From Candidatus Bruticola papionis (GTDB lineage: Bacteria > Vulcanimicrobiota > Xenobia > Xenobiales > Xenobiaceae), in contig DHKB01000060.1 in assembly GCA_002407045.1 (NCBI GenBank), positions 1-33,419 of the forward strand: a DNA stretch of 33,419 nucleotides, written 5' to 3'. Positions within the stretch are counted from its first letter, which is position 1, and each line of letters starts with the position of its first letter. The position numbers and the translations under genes were made by a program. Shown one piece after another: positions 32,477-33,419 of this stretch. The notes under the pieces are model-generated. The model was not told the DNA's origin and searched no databases. It saw only the letters and a list, made by a program, of their open reading frames with translations.

Positions 32477-33419
32477 TTATCTTATGGTTCCATCGAGATA
32501 CTGAACCTGAGCGTCTTGATAGCCACCGAGGTTGTTGGAGAAGAAACTAGAGTAGTCGTAAGTGGGCATATACATTTGCTGGCTCTGTTGCATTTGCATC
32601 ATAGCATAAATAGCCTGAGCATTCTGATAATCGTTAGCGGTCATCTGAGCGATAGAAGCGGCATTAGCCAGAGCTCCTCCACCATTGTAACCACTTTGTA
32701 CGCCACTAAACATGCCGTAGTTACCATAAGCCTGATTCATTTGAGCCATAGCATCTTTGAACTCGAACAAACCGGCAGGAACGGCCTGGAACTCGCCACC
32801 GTAATTAGCTGCAGAGAAGATGGCCTCACCATTTTGTCCCTGGACACTGAACTCATTGATATTATCAACGGTCACGGTAGTACCACCATCACCTTGCTTG
32901 TAGAGGATGTTGCCCTCTTTATCGACTACGGTAACGTTGTCCTCAGGTTTTACTTGGAGAGTAAAGCGATCGTTGCCTTTACCGCCATTGATATTGACCT
33001 TGTCTTTGCCTTCATCTACAACGTATCTAATCTTGTCGTTGCCTTCGCCAGCGTTAATATTTACGCGGTCGTTGCCTTTACCACCGGTAGCGAGAATTTC
33101 ATCATTGCCTTTACCACCGTTGATAACCATGAAGTCGTTGCCAGAACCGCCGTCAGCCACAATGCGATCGTTGCCTTCGCCGCCATTTACAAATATGCGA
33201 TCTTTGCCAGAGCCGCCATCAGCGACCAGTAAGTCGTCACCTTTACCGCCATTAATGGAGATATTGTCTCTACCAGTGCCACCATTGACACGAACAGCAT
33301 CATTGCCCTCACCGCCATTGACACGGACGTTGTCTTTACCAGTTCCACCATTGACAACTACCTGGTCGTGGCCTTTGCCGCCATTGACGCGAACGCTATC
33401 GTTACCGGCTCCACCGTTG
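32477..33419 (-). CDS. RTX-like glycine/aspartate repeat protein, C-terminal part (runs off the right edge)
   Basis: 314 codons are visible and the frame is open to the edge, so the start lies outside. Fourteen consecutive 11-residue units of the form NGGxGNDxVxV occupy the first 154 visible residues. They resemble calcium-binding RTX beta-roll repeats (GGxGxDxUx) but have two more residues per unit. A linker (VKPEDNVTVVDKEGNILYKQ) follows, then a C-terminal region with SAANYGG and FKDAMAQMNQAYGNYG and a Gln/Met/Tyr-rich end (YAMMQMQQSQQMYMP). RTX proteins are usually secreted by a type I system and fold on meeting calcium; no transporter gene is present here. An extracellular or surface role is inferred. 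Confidence 0.85.
   Translation of the reverse strand, partial: NGGAGNDSVRVNGGKGHDQVVVNGGTGKDNVRVNGGEGNDAVRVNGGTGRDNISINGGKGDDLLVADGGSGKDRIFVNGGEGNDRIVADGGSGNDFMVINGGKGNDEILATGGKGNDRVNINAGEGNDKIRYVVDEGKDKVNINGGKGNDRFTLQVKPEDNVTVVDKEGNILYKQGDGGTTVTVDNINEFSVQGQNGEAIFSAANYGGEFQAVPAGLFEFKDAMAQMNQAYGNYGMFSGVQSGYNGGGALANAASIAQMTANDYQNAQAIYAMMQMQQSQQMYMPTYDYSSFFSNNLGGYQDAQVQYLDGTIR
32957..33418 (-). repeat. 33-bp tandem repeat coding 11-residue RTX-like units
   Basis: Fourteen units of 33 bases code NGGxGxDx-hydrophobic-x-hydrophobic. They vary mainly at positions 4, 6 and 8, and units 12 and 13 are degenerate (NAGEGND, VVDEGKD). More units probably lie beyond the window edge. Confidence 0.9.

Noticed and set aside
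32516..33232. Long open frame (238 codons) on the plus strand opposite the repeat gene
   Set aside because: It is the antisense of the 33-base repeats; periodic sequence keeps the opposite frame open. No ribosome-binding site or family similarity.
32957..33418. CRISPR-like regular spacing (33-base units)
   Set aside because: There are no unique spacers; the units are contiguous and code a glycine/aspartate repeat protein in frame.

Overview
The window is a gene-dense chromosomal segment of a bacterium using the standard code, with Shine-Dalgarno sites before most genes and frequent TTG or GTG starts. Housekeeping genes (pnp, rpsO, rodA, truA, ecfT, proC, a DinG-type helicase) sit beside lineage-specific genes. 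I see no tRNA, rRNA, CRISPR array, insertion sequence or phage gene. I cannot place the organism in a phylum. Weak pointers to a little-studied, deep-branching lineage are the DUF6754/MutL-type gene set, the long-form dCTP deaminase and many genes without a recognisable family.

Layout. (1) 1-10604, all minus strand: a probable long operon read from right to left. It starts with a secreted/membrane protein that joins a beta-propeller-like region to a DUF6754-like domain. Three membrane or membrane-anchored proteins follow, then six tandem divergent paralogues of a membrane protein with a shared C-terminal domain, then a small hydrophobic protein, and finally the start of a GlmL/MutL-family ATPase that runs off the left edge. 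The six-gene array is the most interesting part of the window and looks like a lineage-specific expansion inside an otherwise conserved cluster. (2) 10703-12062, minus: a short-chain dehydrogenase-like protein that has lost its catalytic Tyr and Lys, paired with a Rossmann-like protein. (3) 12257-15532, plus: a bifunctional-nuclease-family protein, then an 862-residue protein with a long disordered region and a partly degenerate HD-GYP domain. (4) 15664-18838: a nitroreductase (minus), a TatD-family hydrolase (plus) and a fused double methyltransferase (plus), with strong bidirectional terminators between convergent genes. (5) 18884-24909, minus: DinG-like helicase, pnp with a roughly 220-residue repetitive Arg-rich tail, and rpsO with a good sigma70-type promoter. 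(6) 25120-28879, minus: organophosphate-type MFS transporter, rodA and dCTP deaminase. (7) 29049-32215, minus: a protein made of two near-identical 94-residue units, truA, ecfT (no ATPase partner nearby) and proC. (8) 32477 to the right edge, minus: the C-terminal part of a glycine/aspartate repeat protein whose period is 11 residues, not the nine of classical RTX repeats.

Functionally, pnp/rpsO and truA are RNA and translation genes in familiar order. rodA belongs to cell elongation. The left third appears to be a membrane-associated system of unknown function. Functional calls rest on motif recognition by eye; no searches were run.
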